Shown here: positions 44,726-57,554 of the stretch, piece after piece | How positions within the stretch are numbered: the first letter of the stretch is position 1 | Layout of the letters: each line of letters opens with the position of its first letter | Assembly (NCBI GenBank): GCA_023313575.1 | Contig: JAJTTP010000011.1 | Coordinates: 806,001-870,000 of the forward strand | From: Eutypella sp. D-1 | Taxonomy: Eukaryota; Ascomycota; Sordariomycetes; Xylariales; Diatrypaceae | Direction of reading: 5' to 3' | Length of the DNA stretch: 64,000 nt | Program-made: the position numbers and the translations under genes | Notes under the pieces: model-generated | Told to the model about the DNA's origin: nothing | What the model saw: only the letters and a program-made list of their open reading frames with translations | Database searches by the model: none

Positions 44726-45070
44726 GCTCATGAAGGGGAGAGGCGGGGGGGGGGGGGGGGGGATATGCGAGGTAGTTATGATGAGCGGGCAGGGAGGATT
44801 GTTCTGTTGGATCTGGACCTTTGAAGGTAGACTCGGTTCATACGTCATGTACGTTTATACACGAGGGATATCAGACCACAAGACAGATAAAAAAGAAAAT
44901 AGAAAGTCAATGTTCAATGACTGCCGCATTTTAAACACCATTGATGATGGCATTGCCATAGTCATTGCCATAGTATAATTGCCTCGTTTCTGCTGCAGAG
45001 GCATACCCGAACCACGACGCCGCCGTTCTAAACCGCATTACATTACACCACACCCACATCGTTCAAGCCA
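44726..45070. other. Convergent gap with a G18 run
   Basis: 345 bases between ileRS (+) and the NDUFAF8-like gene (-). Holds a run of 18 G at 44745-44762, 20 bases after the ileRS stop, and a directly repeated CATTGCCATAGT near 44950-44975. Presumed overlapping 3' UTRs. Confidence 0.6.
44745..44762. repeat. G18 homopolymer
   Basis: Eighteen consecutive G on the plus strand just after the ileRS stop codon. Runs of this length are also frequent sites of sequencing slippage, so the exact count is uncertain. Confidence 0.85.
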
Positions 45071-45522
45071 TCACCGGGTCCTCTTGGAGGCTTTCTGTTT
45101 TGCGCAGCGCGGGGTGAGTAAGCAAGGGCCACACACACACACACACACATACGGCTTGTCGAGGATGGCAGATGGTAAATGGGAAAAATTGGCAAACCTA
45201 CCAGATAGCAATCCTTGAGTCTCGCGAACTCGGCGGCGCACTTGTCCTTGTGGACGGCGTTGTAGTCGGCCACGATGCACTGGCCGTACACGGCGGCCTT
45301 TTGGGGGAGTTAATCAGTTAGTATGTGATGTTCTATATATCTATGTATTTGGGGGTTCTCATCTAATGGGTTGGGTTGGCAGGGGATTGGGGATTGGGGA
45401 GAAGTGGAGGGAGTAGTAGAGTGAGATGAGAGTTGTTAGAGACTCACCTCGGCCGAGCACTGGGATACGGCGGCCGCGAACTTCTGGATCGGCCGCTGCG
45501 TGCTGCGTGCTGGTGGTTGCAT
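45071..45522 (-). CDS. Small CHCH-like protein resembling complex I assembly factor NDUFAF8 (64 aa)
   Basis: Three tiny exons on the minus strand: 45522-45448, 45297-45202, 45094-45071. All junctions are phase 0 with donors GTGAGT and GTAGGT. The assembled protein is 64 residues: a basic, Arg/Gln/Pro-rich start, then C22 in S-Q-C-S-A-E, C32 in Y-G-Q-C-I-V-A-D-Y, C43 in K-D-K-C-A-A-E-F, and C53 in L-K-D-C-Y-L, ending K-A-S-K-R-T-R. The spacing (C-x9-C twice, C22/C32 and C43/C53, by my count) is that of twin-CX9C proteins of the mitochondrial intermembrane space, which fold by Mia40-dependent oxidation. The pattern closely resembles NDUFAF8, which works with NDUFAF5 in complex I assembly. The assignment is by eye. 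A (CA)10 tract sits in its second intron. It shares a 0.7-kb divergent promoter with sfi1. Confidence 0.75.
45130..45149. repeat. (AC)n microsatellite in the NDUFAF8-like gene's second intron
   Basis: About ten CA units on the plus strand, (TG)n in the pre-mRNA, within the 107-bp intron 45095-45201. Confidence 0.9.
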
Positions 45523-46248
45523 TGTAGCGAGGTGGGTAGGTGGGTAGGCAGGCAGGCAGGCAGGCACGTAGGTAGATCAAAATTCTACTTCCTCATCTCT
45601 CTCACTGAGGTGTATATTAGAATTGAAACTTTCGAAAAGACTGTCTCAAGGCCTGTCTGTCTCAAGTAAGGTATGAATATCGAGGTCGACTTGGGTAAGT
45701 ACTTGAAGGTTTCCGGGACCAATGAAAGTGATGGAATTGGCTTTTCGATATACAAGGTCCCTAGGTACCTAGGTAGTGTGGGACTCTGAGATATGCCCCA
45801 CTACGTATCGCTATACCCGTACATTCAATTAAGAGTTGATCCCTCGATAACGCGACTGTTTTAATGAAAACGCGCTATACTACAAGTGCTCTATACTGAT
45901 ACTATTATCCATACCTGCTATACTTATGCACTACACTATTTCCTACCCGTGTACAACTTCAATCTGGGTATGCTATGCTGCCTTGGACTTCACACAATTC
46001 ACTATATAATCCATTGATCCATCCCACAAGCACTAGCCATTAACTAATTGCATAGGTAGCGTCTGATCTCTGCTTTTCAACCTCAATTCGTACCAGGCCA
46101 TCTACAACACTACCTAAGTAGGCAGACTTCAATAAATCCCACCTGATGCGACACCTGTTGCGATACCCGATGCGACGACATCCACACGATCCCCGACCAT
46201 GTTGACGTCCCCAGCCGTCGCTTCAGTCGCTTCTTCTGCTGTAATAAT
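45523..46248. other. Divergent promoter region, NDUFAF8-like / sfi1
   Basis: 726 bases, AT-rich in the middle, with GGCAGGCAGGCAGGCAGGCA tandem repeats near 45547-45566 and a CTAGGTACCTAGGTAG palindromic stretch near 45761-45776. No gene seen. Confidence 0.5.
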
Positions 46249-49200
46249 ATGGCCATGGCCTCTACATCCCGGCGCCCTCCCTCTGTCACGGCGTCGTCCG
46301 TGAGGTCTGATTTTTATGACGACCGCACCGATGCCTCCGCTGCCTCCGCTGCCTCCTCTTACATGCTCATTAATAATGATCGCAACGAGTATTCTGACGA
46401 CCGTAATCCTACCTAATCCTGCCTAATCATGCCCCGCTGGTGCTAACGCGCGGTCACTCTCAACACACAGACATCAAGATACTCTTCGACATCGTCGTGA
46501 GGGCTGAGGAACTTCTACCTACCCTACCTGAGATATATCGCCGCCCTATCCCCGCTCTCCTGAAGGCCTACAATGAAGTCCTACCCGAATATGGCATCCA
46601 TCCCGAGGATGATCACCAGATCACGAAACTGGTCTTCAAGGTCGGCGGTGTCTTTGGCCGCGGCTCTCTGATGGACAAGTTCAGAACCGCCCTGTCGCGT
46701 ATGAACATCACCCTCGAACTCGATGTGCCACAAATGCTACCCGCGAACTCCGTTGAGTATGCCGAGTCTTACTCTACCTCGGACGATAACTCCCTGTCGC
46801 GAGGCGTTCCGAGTCGTCCTACGAGTCGTCCTACAAGCACCGAGGATGGTGAGGACGGCTATCCAAGCACCGATAATGGCCGCGACGACTATTCCAATGC
46901 CGCCGAAACAACCGACTATACAATTCCAAAAGACGAGTACTCTCCGCTCGATGACGATGATAGCTATACTATTCCAAGAAGTGAAGACGATACCGGCGCC
47001 TTCCACCCTGAACCTATCCGCAAAGTCCCCCACAACACCCTTGATGTCGATGCTATCCAGTCTAGGATCGAGCAGAACCTCGAGCAGAGCGCAATTGCCT
47101 TCCACGATAGGTACCATACCAAGTTCACCGTAGCCGCCGCCTTGCGCCAGTGGCAGAAGTACTCGGCATCCTTGAACCAGCGCTGGAACCAATATCGTGA
47201 GGCCGTCGAGTGGGACATGATAGGAGAGCTAGAGGACACGTTCCGTGCATGGAGGAGCATCTCCGCCGAAGCTGAAGAGGTACCCCCGCCCGACATCCCT
47301 TCCAATATATACTCTAAGCGTACCGAGCAGATCGCCGCCCGGACTTACCAGATTTTCGCCACCAAGAATGCCTTCACCCGCTGGAGGCGGCTCGCCAAGG
47401 AGCGGTGCCGGAGGCGTCAGCACCAGGCCGAGATTGCCGGGGAACCCCTGGACCCGATGGAGAGGCTCGCGATCAAGGCGCACGAGAACCTGGTCCTGTC
47501 CCGCGCCTTCGTGCGCTGGTCCAATCGGTCCACTCAGGAGGTCAGGAAGGCCCGGATGGCTGCTAAAATCTACGAGTTGAACTTGAAGTCTAAGGCATTC
47601 GGTCACCGCTACAGGCCTGACGACTCGCTATTCGATACTACCTTAGGCGAACCTGCTGATCCCGCGATGGATTCTGCAGACCCTCCTGCGGCCGCCGACG
47701 AAGATGAGATGTTTGACGACGACTACGAGTCTGCCGAGATGCAACGCAAGGCCGAACTGGCTCGGAAGGGATTCCTGATGCGTTCATTGGCTAACCGAGC
47801 AAGCGAAGCTGCAAATTCTAATCAAGCCCAGGCTAGCACTACTGATGCTGACCGAGGCGCCTCTAACAACCATGAGGAAGGCCCACAAACGACGCGACAG
47901 CCGGCACAGCTTGCTCATAAGTCGTTTTCAGCAGGCGCACCACCTACGCGAGTAAGAACTCCTGCGGAGCGAAGTCAGGCTGTGCAGTCTATAAAGGAGA
48001 AGATCGCCGTCATGGCATCTGGGGTGAGAAGATATTCGCCGGTCCCTCCGCAGGAGAGGCTGGACGAAAAAGAAGAGGATGAGTCAGACGAAAGAACGCT
48101 CCTGGCACGAAGACACATACTACGAATACGGTTCTTTAACGCATGGGAAAACTACACATTGAAACACACGACGAAGGTGAAGGAGTTCGCACTGTCGAAA
48201 ACCATCGACCCTTGGAGAGAGCGTGTCTTTGAACTACACGATGTCGAATACGAATTTACACGAGACCGGGAGGATCGGCTTGTCAGAGGTGCGTTCTCTG
48301 CGTGGACACAACAAGCGCACCAGGCACAAGATCTTGCAGAGAAGGCCGTGCAGGTCCAGCAGAAACTTCGCGTTGAATATACCATGAAACCGTGGATTGC
48401 GGCTTCGCGGGAGAAGCGGAGATCGATGCAGCAGAAGAGCCAGGCCTTCGAAGCCTGGTTCGATCATGAGGACGACGATGCCATGCTCTCGATCTTGGCC
48501 GACAATGTATACTTTTCACTGCGAACAAGAGGGGCTCTGGGGCAGTGGCGAGCCGCTAAGAAGAATAACGCCGCGAAGAGGTCGGTCCTTAAAACCTATA
48601 GCGAACGCGCCGAATACTACTATCACGTGACGGGTGCGTTGCGGGCCTGGAAGGCGGCCTCGAGACAGGCCGCCGTCCGGAAATCCATGAAGAGCGAGGC
48701 CTTTGATATATGGCGGAAAGCCTGTTACGGCGAATCACCCCGCGAAGAAGAACTGAAGACCCTGGCCGGGGACATCAACTTCTCCTATAGCGTCTCCAAG
48801 GCCCTGCCTACCTGGCAGGCCAGGACCAGACAGGTGGTGCAGGTGCGACAGCAACAAGATGCCTACGCAAGCAAGGCGGACTACTACTACAAGACAAAAG
48901 GGACGCTGTCGGCGTGGCGCGCGCTCGCGGAAACGCGGCGCAAGGAGAATATCAAGAAAGCGCACTCGGAGGCGCGGCGCCGGATCAAGCGGGCCATGGG
49001 CGAGCGGTGCATCGCGCAGTGGCGGGCGCAGCTTGGACCCCGCGCCTCGCGCGTCGAGGTGATGGACACGGCGCTCGACGAGGCGATCGCGGACCGTGAG
49101 TGGGGGCGCGCGGGGGACGCGTTGGCGGCGTGGCGGGGCGCGGCGTCCCAACGAACTCGGGCGCGTGCTGCTCGCCGGACCGGCGACCGCGACCGCGCGC

Positions 49201-50039
49201 GTCGTGACGCTTTGGACCGCTGGCGCGCGGCAGCGGCCGACGCCGCCGACCTTGCGGACGAGGCGGCCCGGCTTCGCGCCGACCGCGCCGCCGCGCGCGC
49301 CCTCCGCGTCTGGAACCTCGCCTCCCTACGCGGCGGCGCCCGCGACCATACCGCTGCACACGTCCGCGACAAGGCCGATCGCCGCCTCCTGCGTCACGGC
49401 TTCGAGGGCTGGCACGCCCGCGCCCTCGAGGCCGCTGCTGCTGCCCACGTCGATTGGCTTGACTTCCTCGATGATGACGCTGGTGAGGGTGACGGGGTCG
49501 GTGCGGTAGAAAATTTCGATGATCCCCACGGCGGCGGCGGTAGTGGTGGTGGTGGTGCCCTGTATGAAAGCCGCGGTCTGTCTCCCGTGCCGGAACACAG
49601 ACACACGCCCGCGCGGGCCCGCGGACCACTAATGCACTCGTGGCAAGGCGACGTTGGGCGGAGGGACAGAGACCGGGAGGAGCTAGGGTTGGGGCTCGGA
49701 GTCCGCGCCCACAGGAGTGCCAACGCGCACGCCGTCGGGCTGAATAACGACATAAGCATCAACCCTCCCATGAACGCGAACGCGAACGCGAACGACAACG
49801 GCAGCGGCAGCGGTGACGCTGAGGTCTACGTCCCGACGCCCGGGCGTCCGCGCCTCCCGCTCTTCGGATCCGCGACGACGACGACCCCGCTCGCGCCCGT
49901 ACCTAGCAGGGCCCGCGGTCTCGCGTCCTGGCATCCCGGCGGTGGTGGTGGTGGTGGGGAGAGGGGAAGGGGGTCCGTACTCCGCGATGCCGGCGCCGGC
50001 CGGTCGAGAAGGAACTTGAGGGTTTCGTGGGCCGAGTGA
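46249..50039 (+). CDS. sfi1: Sfi1, centrin-binding spindle pole body protein (1240 aa)
   Basis: Two exons: 46249-46402 and 46471-50039, with a 68-bp intron (donor GTAATC, branch GCTAAC, acceptor CACAG) restoring Y-S-D-D-H-I-K-I-L-F-D-I-V. The start is ATG-GCC-ATG-GCC; either ATG could be used. After a short Ser/Ala-rich start, a conserved N-domain runs I-V-V-R-A-E-E-L-L-P then L-L-K-A-Y-N-E-V-L-P. About 19 degenerate Sfi1 repeats lie between residues 275 and 1040, each a helix with an A-L-x2-W or F-x2-W core (A-L-R-Q-W, T-F-R-A-W, A-F-T-R-W, A-L-R-A-W, T-L-S-A-W, G-F-E-G-W and others). The tail is disordered and Gly/Asn-rich. In yeast, Sfi1 repeats bind Cdc31/centrin along a filament and control spindle pole body duplication. 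The last third uses much more GC-rich codons than the first two thirds. Confidence 0.93.
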
Positions 50040-51418
50040 TTTAGGCGCCTACTGGAACACCTATACTATACGTATATACAATGTCTGTTTGAAAGCGAGC
50101 GAGCGAGCGAGCGTCTGTACTAAAGCAAGCATACAAACGAGCATAGGGAAAGAGAAGGGCGTTGGATTGGTCTTGTCTTGTTTTTTTGGCAAGGTGTTAA
50201 GGGTAGGCAGGCAGGCATCGAGGTTTCTGGATCAGCGGGTCTCTCTCTGTTGTTGTTTGATTATGTTATGTTATATCCATCCCTCTTGTTCGAGAGTATC
50301 CTGCTTGCTTGCTGGAGTAGTACATAGCTAGCTTTTGTGGTCCTTGGAAAGATACCCTTCCATGTCTTGCTTCGAATAACATAAAAATCGTTATCGTTAA
50401 TACTCTTCGGAATATGTCTGTAAACCGAATTCCATCTGTCTGGCTGGCTGGTTGGCAGGATCTTCTCCCCCCCCCCTTGGACTAAAAATAGGGGCACGTA
50501 AGTAAGTAGTACGTACCTAGGTATCTTTTAATTATCAGGACCTCGGGAGGTTAGAGTAAGTGCTTGCTTCCATACTGTGGAGACTTTACGGGTACTAGAA
50601 GGACTTATATACCTAGGTACCTAGGTATATATACATATACATACACGTACATGCCTACATACACGGGTACCCCCACGTCATTCCGCAGTCGCAAAAAGAA
50701 GCAAAGTCGGGAACCGAACCAAACGCGCACGTTTCTGGTCTGATGATACTTCCATACTACTACCTAAGTTAAGTTGTCGGGGTCCGGAGTTTTACCTAGG
50801 TAATTTACCTTCTGTTCTTTCTTTGCCTTACGGAGTACACTACCTAAGTAAGTGAAAGTTATCGTAGAATATTATTTTTATCACTAAATGTTTTAACTTA
50901 GGGTAACTAGAGTTTCTTATGTTGCCCCGAGCTTTCCCTGAAGCTCAAGAAGGAGTGACAGGGATTACCTAGTGTAGTGGTAAAGAAAGTCCCGAAATCA
51001 CAGAGCAGGAAGGAGAAACCAGAGACCAGAAACCAGAAAACCAGAAACGGGAAAGCCACGATTCCCCCCTTCCCCCTTCCTTCTTGTATCTCGGCCTCGA
51101 ATTCGAATTCCTATTCCTCCATAAAGCGGACGCGCATATCCACGACATATATCGAGCCAGAACCGTAATCTTGACCGTGGCCATAACCATAACCATAACT
51201 GTAACTCATCGATATACATATTAATATTAAATCTCCTCCGAATACGGCATCCGCGACGGCATCCGCAACCTCCCCGTGACCTCTCCCGCCCCCCCCCCTC
51301 CCCCCCCGGCCCCCGACCTACCCCCCGATCCGATTCCGAAGAATGTTAGCGTTAGCCTCGACCGAACAGTTCCGATAGTGATACAGAGACGAAGAGACGA
51401 GTCCTCTACATACATAGT
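50040..51418. other. Intergenic between sfi1 and rav1
   Basis: 1.4 kb. Contains GCGA repeats near 50096-50110, TACCTAGGTA-type palindromes near 50511, 50612-50630 and 50796, and a C-rich, nearly all-pyrimidine run at 51288-51320 just upstream of rav1. No gene seen. Confidence 0.5.
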
Positions 51419-54400
51419 ATGAAGGCGGTGCTCCCTGGCAGGCCCGAAGCTCGCCTACAAGCTCTATCCACGGGCTACTGGGACGGCCGGCGCATCATCG
51501 TCTACATCACCGGCAATGCCCTCGCTATACTCTCCGGTCCGGAAACCGTCTTGCAGTCCATCTACGATGATGATGAGCGCGCACTCGACGCCGTAGCATT
51601 TGACGAGTCCTCCGGGAAGATAGCCGCCGTCACCGAGTCCACTGTCAGAATATATCGCCCCATTGATGCCGTTGGAGGTGAAGCCCTTAGCTGGGCTCTC
51701 CAGGCCACTTTTGAGTTCGAAGACGATGAGAACGAGAACGAGAACGAGGACGAGGACGAGGATGACGAGGATGAGGACAACAAGGAAGACCGAGATCATG
51801 ACAAACCCTCCAAGACAGCAACGGCCGCGACTCTGTCATGGGGTAGCTCTTCGGAACTCCTAGTAGGCCGCGCCGCCCTTCGACTCTACAACACCGCGTC
51901 AACGCCGCCTTCGTGCCATTGGTACCAGCGGTTGCCGAGCCCAGCCAAGTCGGCGCTGCTGTCCCCCGATTCGTCGTATATCGCGTCTGTGGGCTACTAT
52001 GATCGCCTGGTCAAGGTGTGGCGGCGCCTCAATTTTGGGTTTGAGGAGGTTCACTTCGAGCTCGGCTACCTGCCGCACCCGCGCGCCGTCGTATCCATCC
52101 AGTGGCGCCGCCCCTTCCACGTCGACCAGTCTGTCCCCGAGAATATCCTCTACTCCTTTTGCGCCGACGGCCTCGCCCGCATATGGACCGGTGCCGACGG
52201 TCACACCAGCTGCCAGAACCTCCGCCTCTGGGGCAAGCTCGATCTCGTGCGCGCTATCGGCCGCGTCCCCTCCCATAAGAAGGATCACACCGACGAGCGG
52301 GACCGCCGCCATGATAGCAACGAAGAATTGAGGTGGGCGTTCATCATCAGCCAGCGCGACCTCGCCAACGCGACAGAGAGAGCCGTCCAGGAGACCGGCG
52401 GCCAGCAGAGCGAGGACGTCGCCCTGCAGTACCTACTGTCCATCGCAAACCGCGATACTGAGATCTGCGTCGTCTTCGACGCCCGGGGCACCATGTCTGC
52501 CTGGGCCCTCGAGAACGTGAGCGCCAAGACCACCGCCGCCAACAATATAGACAACGTCGCCTTCGTCCGGTCCAAGGACTTCGATTTTCTCAGGCCGCGA
52601 GGAGCCGGAGCTAGAACGACGGAAACCCCGCCCCCGCACGTCGAGATCCTGAGCTACTGCAACAAGGCCGCCGGTCACCTCCACCTGCTCATACACCGCT
52701 TCGACGGCAAGGTCGATCTGTTCGAGAGTAGTATAGCCGACCTTTTCGACCCCACCGCTAAGGGCGGCGGCCGGAGGTTGACACCCCGCGCCTCGTGGTC
52801 TGGACACTCCGCGTCTATCAAGAAGATCGTGCGGAATTTTAGCGGACACGCCATCGTGTCGCGGACGCAGCAGGAGCGCGGGGAGTGCATCGTTTGGAAG
52901 CAGGGCCGTCCCGGCGCAGAGGAGGAGCTGCTGGCGCCGAAGCTGATCCCGGAGAGGCGCCACATCCACCGCATTGCGCTTATCCGCGGCGGCAGCTTCG
53001 TCGTCTTCCTGCACCACGATAGCGTCGCGGTTTGGGACTGCCGCGGCAGCGTTCCCGCTCTCATCGCCGAGCAGACTTACGACTTGCCGGGGAAACCCCT
53101 GTGCGTACTGGTCCTGCCCCGCCTCAACAAGGACGACGTCGCCGTCGCCCACATCGCCACCATCACCTCCGAGCGCAGGGGCGTCGTGTGGGAGGTCCAC
53201 CTCCCGTTGTGCAGCCCCCACCAGACTTCCGCGAACACACCTGCTGCTACGCCTGCTCCTACGGCCGCAAATAATGATCCCTTTAATCATCACGGCCATC
53301 ATCAGCACTACAATCTAGTCAATGGACACAGTGACACCGTGATCCAGGAGTTCTGCACCTTCACGCTGGATGACGTGCCCGAGGACCTCGCCTACGTGCT
53401 CCCCGTGGATCCGGCGGGCTCGTCGCAGGCTGTATCGTCGGGGTTCCTCGACATCTTCACGCGGGATATTGCGGTCTCATATACGCGGTCGGGGCGGATC
53501 GACTTCTGGACGGCGCGGATCAACCCGGGCGGAGCCGCGGGCGAGCCGCGGGGCGTCGAGTGGCTCTCGACGGCGCACGTCGACACGGGTATCGGCGAGC
53601 CTTCGCTCGTCAGCGGCAGCACCATGAAGAAGGCCGCTCTCGTCAACCGCGACCGCTCCGCTGTCTCCATCTGGGACGTCCGCGGTGCCCGCCTCGAGTG
53701 GTACGCTCAGGACGGCGTGGAACAGGACCGCGAGCCGTTCGACCTGGAGCCGGACCTAGAGTTGGAGCCGGACGTGGAGGGCGCCGGGGTCCAGGACCCG
53801 AGCCCCGCGGTGACCCCGACGACGACGATGATCTTCAACGCTACGAGCACGACGAAGACCACGGCACCGGTCCAGGACCTCGACTGGACGTCAACGCCGG
53901 ACAAGCAGTCGATACTCGCGGTGGGGTACCCGTACCGCATCGTGCTGCTGTCGGAGCTGCGCTTTGACTACCTGAACCGCGGACCCGCGTGGGCGCCTCT
54001 GCGCGAGATCAACGTCCGCGAGCTGACGCCGCACCCCATCGGCGATTCCGCCTGGCTCAGCGGCGGAAACCTCGTCGTCGGCGCCGGAAACCAGTTCTTC
54101 GTTTACGGCCGCCGCTTCGCCGCCCCCACGGACCGCCGCTGGCTGTGGGGCGCCGACGCCGGCAGGGCGCGCAGCGGCGCGAGGCTGTTGTCGTCGCAGG
54201 CGGCGCATCCGCGGAAGACCACTCACAGGAGGCATGGCGGCGGTGCCAGGGGCTCTGACGGCGCCGCCGCCGCTGAGAGGGACATGTTCGAGGTCGTGCA
54301 GAGGCTCAACGGTCCCCTACCCATCTTCCACCCCCAGTTCCTCAGCCAGTGCATCCTCGCGGCCAAGAACGACGCCGTCAAGCGCGTCCTGCTCGCCCTC

Positions 54401-56546
54401 TATCGCGTCCTCAAGTACCACGTCGAGGGCGACGTCATCGACAACTACCTCGGCCTCGACCTGGCCGAGTTTTACGCGGGCAGTGATGCTAAGGTAGGTG
54501 CTATCTTGATTTGTTGAGAAAAACAAACCCAAAAAGCCCCCCAGAAATTGTTTGTTCCTTAATGGCAAGCTGTGTTGATGCGCTAACTAAAACTTACCCG
54601 GTAGACGCCGACGAGGCGAACAAACGGGGCCCCCAAGTCGTTCGACTACGACACGGCGGACTACGGCGGCGGCGACGGCTACGACGACGAGCATGTGTTC
54701 ACGGAGGAGGTGGCGGCGCGGGTATGCGAGAAGCTGCAGCGGGTGGCGCTGCCGCAGCTGTCGGCGCACGAGCAGATGCAGCTGGTCGACATCGCGGAGT
54801 GCGTGGGCACGGTGGAGAAGCAGCGCCGCTCCCTCGACGAGAACGGCGCCCGCTTCATGCTCTTCTTCCGCCAGCGCTCCCTGCTGCTGCGGCGGCGTCG
54901 TCGCCGTGGTGGTAGCAGTCGGGCATTATCGCACGCGGGCGCCGCTATCTCTTGGCGCGAGATCAACTGGGCCTTCCACTCCGGTAGCCAGGATATCCTC
55001 GCCGACTTCGTCGCCCGCCAGTTCCACGGCGCCGGCCTGCTTTGGGAGAACGCGCGCGAGAGCGGCATTTTTATGTGGCTCACTGATGCCAACGCTGTGG
55101 TATATTTTCTTTTCCTTTTCCTTTTTTCTTTTTCTTTTTTCCCTCATTTTTGGAAAATATTTGCGTTTACTCGATCCTTATGTTATATGTCATATTTCAC
55201 ATATTTATGGCTCCCCTCCCCACACGCACTTAACTAGACTAACACAAAAGCCGCGATGCAGAAAGCACAATTCGAAGTCGTGGCGCGCAACGAGTACACC
55301 AAGAACGAGCTCAAGAACCCGGTGGATTGCAGCCTGTTCTACCTGGCGCTGCGCAAGAAGGCGGTGCTGCAGGGCCTCTGGCGCATGGCAGCCTGGAACC
55401 GCGAGCAGGCCGCCACCCAGCGCTTGCTCGCCAACAACTTCGACGACCCCCGCTGGCGCACCACCGCGCTCAAGAACGCCTACGCGCTTATGAGCAAGCG
55501 GCGGTTCCGTACGTTGTCCCTACCCTTCCTTGCCCCTCGTTACTAGAAAATCGAGTTCACTCACTGACCGACCGACCCCCACCCCAGAATACGCCGCGGC
55601 CTTCTTCCTCCTGGCCGACCACCTCCAGGACGCGGTCAACGTGTGCCTGAACCAGATCCGGGACCTGCAGCTCGCTGTGGCCGTGGCGCGGGTGTACGGC
55701 GGCGACCAGGGCCCCGTCTTCCGCCGCCTGCTCGAGGACGAGGTCCTCCCCCTTGCCGCCCGCGAGGGCAATCGCTGGCTCGCGTCCTGGGCCTTCTGGA
55801 TGCTCGGCCGCCGGGATATGGCTGTCAGGGCGCTGATTGTGAGTCTTACTTTTTGACTACTTCCAAGCTGTTCACAAGACTAATAAGATAATGCTTGATG
55901 GCAGAACCCCGTGTACACGCTCCTGGAGCCGCGGCGGCCGCCGGACCCCAAGGCGAAGCTGTTCCTGACGGACGACCCGGCGCTCGTGGTGCTGTATGCG
56001 CAGCTGCGTGACAAGACGCTGCAGACGCTGCGCGGGGCCGCGCGCATCGCGCCCCGCGACGAGTGGCAGTTCGTCCTCCACAATGCGCGCCTGTACGATC
56101 GTATGGGCTGCGACCTGCTGGGTCTCGATCTAGGTGCGTCACGTCTTTCTTTCTTCTATCTCTCTCCATTTCTATAGTTATGTCTTCCGTGTCTACGCTT
56201 AATCTGGTAGCTAACATCCGCGGGTGTATCTGTAGTCCGCAACTGGGAATTCCTGCTCCAGCCGACGACACTACCGACCTTCGACGACGACGACGACATC
56301 GACCTCGACGTCCACAATCTCCACATCGACCCCCGCAAGATGCTGCGTCGTGGTAGCACCCTCGTCGTGGCGGATCTGCCGGTGCCGTCGTCCCCGTCCG
56401 CGTCCGGGGCGGTCCCGGACGTCATGAGGACGGGTACGGGTCCGGGCGCGGCAGCCGTCGATCCAAATCAGCCCAAGCCCAAGCCCCAGCCCACAGTATT
56501 CGAGGAGCCTGATGCAAACTCATTGCTCGATAGCTTCGGGTTCTGA
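51419..56546 (+). CDS. RAV1: Rav1, RAVE complex subunit for V-ATPase assembly (1535 aa)
   Basis: Six exons: 51419-54493, 54605-55099, 55262-55508, 55588-55838, 55905-56133, 56236-56546. All joints are in frame (for example D-A-K-T-P-T, R-F-Q-Y-A-A-A-F and D-L-V-R-N-W-E-F). The N-terminal half is WD/beta-propeller-like with an acidic low-complexity run of D/E/N around residues 100-122. The RAVE C-domain spans roughly 650-1450, with conserved pieces such as K-N-E-L-K-N-P-V-D-C-S-L-F-Y-L-A-L-R-K-K and F-F-L-L-A-D-H-L-Q-D-A-V. It is the large scaffold, with Rav2 and Skp1, that promotes rejoining of V1 to Vo after glucose signals at the vacuole. Family assignment is firm; the individual WD blades were not counted. 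The second intron (162 bp) is unusually T-rich. Confidence 0.94.
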
Positions 56547-57554
56547 GTTACGATATGCCTTTCGGGAGGGTTGAAAAAGTGGAAAAGCAAAAGGGGGGTT
56601 TGTGTGGGATATCACGTGATATCCATTCCCATTACGAAAAGCAAAAAGACATAAACAGAAAAGAGGAAGAAAAAAGCACGGCATAGCATGGCAGTTCGGT
56701 TCGAGTACATAGCGTAGTTAAGTTGGGTTCATGTGGGTTTCACGGGGTTGTGCATGCATGTTCTCTAGTAATACCTCCGGAGTTATATGGAGTTTTAGTT
56801 TTCTTTTTTTTTTCTTTTCTGATCATCGATTACGCTTTAAGCATTGCATGAACTACTGGGGACTTGGAGTCTTGCAATCGTCTATGCTTACCTATCTGGT
56901 GTTCCTGGTGTTATACTCGGCGCTTGCTGTTTTACTTAGACAACACGCTGAGAAGGAGGCATCATTGCTGTTCATGTTATGTAATGTTGAGAGAATCTAA
57001 ATATTATACAAGTGTTTAAGCAATATATATATATCTCATAAGAGTTGCATACCGGGTTTTGTCCATCTAAATTATCCGTTTTATACAGCAGACTATACTA
57101 TACTGGACAAAAGGGGGTAGATAGGTGCTAATATAACTTAACCGATGTGGAGACGGGGACTACGTTGAGAATGTCCCCGGATGGACGTTCATCAATTATC
57201 CGTTCTTATCTCCGACGATCAATCCCTGTCTCAGCCTATCGCATACTTGTATTACCCGTCCAAGTTCCCACCGCCAATCAGATCCCGTCTTCCGTTTCTG
57301 GCACTACAGTACGTAGGGGCCTCGTAGGGGTCTCTCCATGACTGTGACTGAATGGTTGTTGGCCTTCTCCTCCCCTTCTCGTCAACATCGCGGAGAGAGG
57401 GTTTCTATTTTTTTCACCCCATATATCCTCTCTCCCCTTCATCATAGACATATCATCTTAATATTATTTATCATTTAGGAATATATTCGTCTTGATCTAT
57501 TGATGACACATGCATGCATTTCCCGCGGTATCACTGGATTTGTAATCAGTCGCT
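56547..57554. other. Intergenic between rav1 and the OPT gene
   Basis: 1.0 kb, AT-rich with T-runs and an (AT)n patch near 57026-57036. C/T-rich around 57360-57440, before the OPT start. No gene supported. Confidence 0.5.

Noticed and set aside
50960..51000. Sequence TAGTGTAGTGGTAAAG resembling a tRNA D-arm (A-box)
   Set aside because: No matching B-box or acceptor stem found within 100 bases, so not a tRNA.
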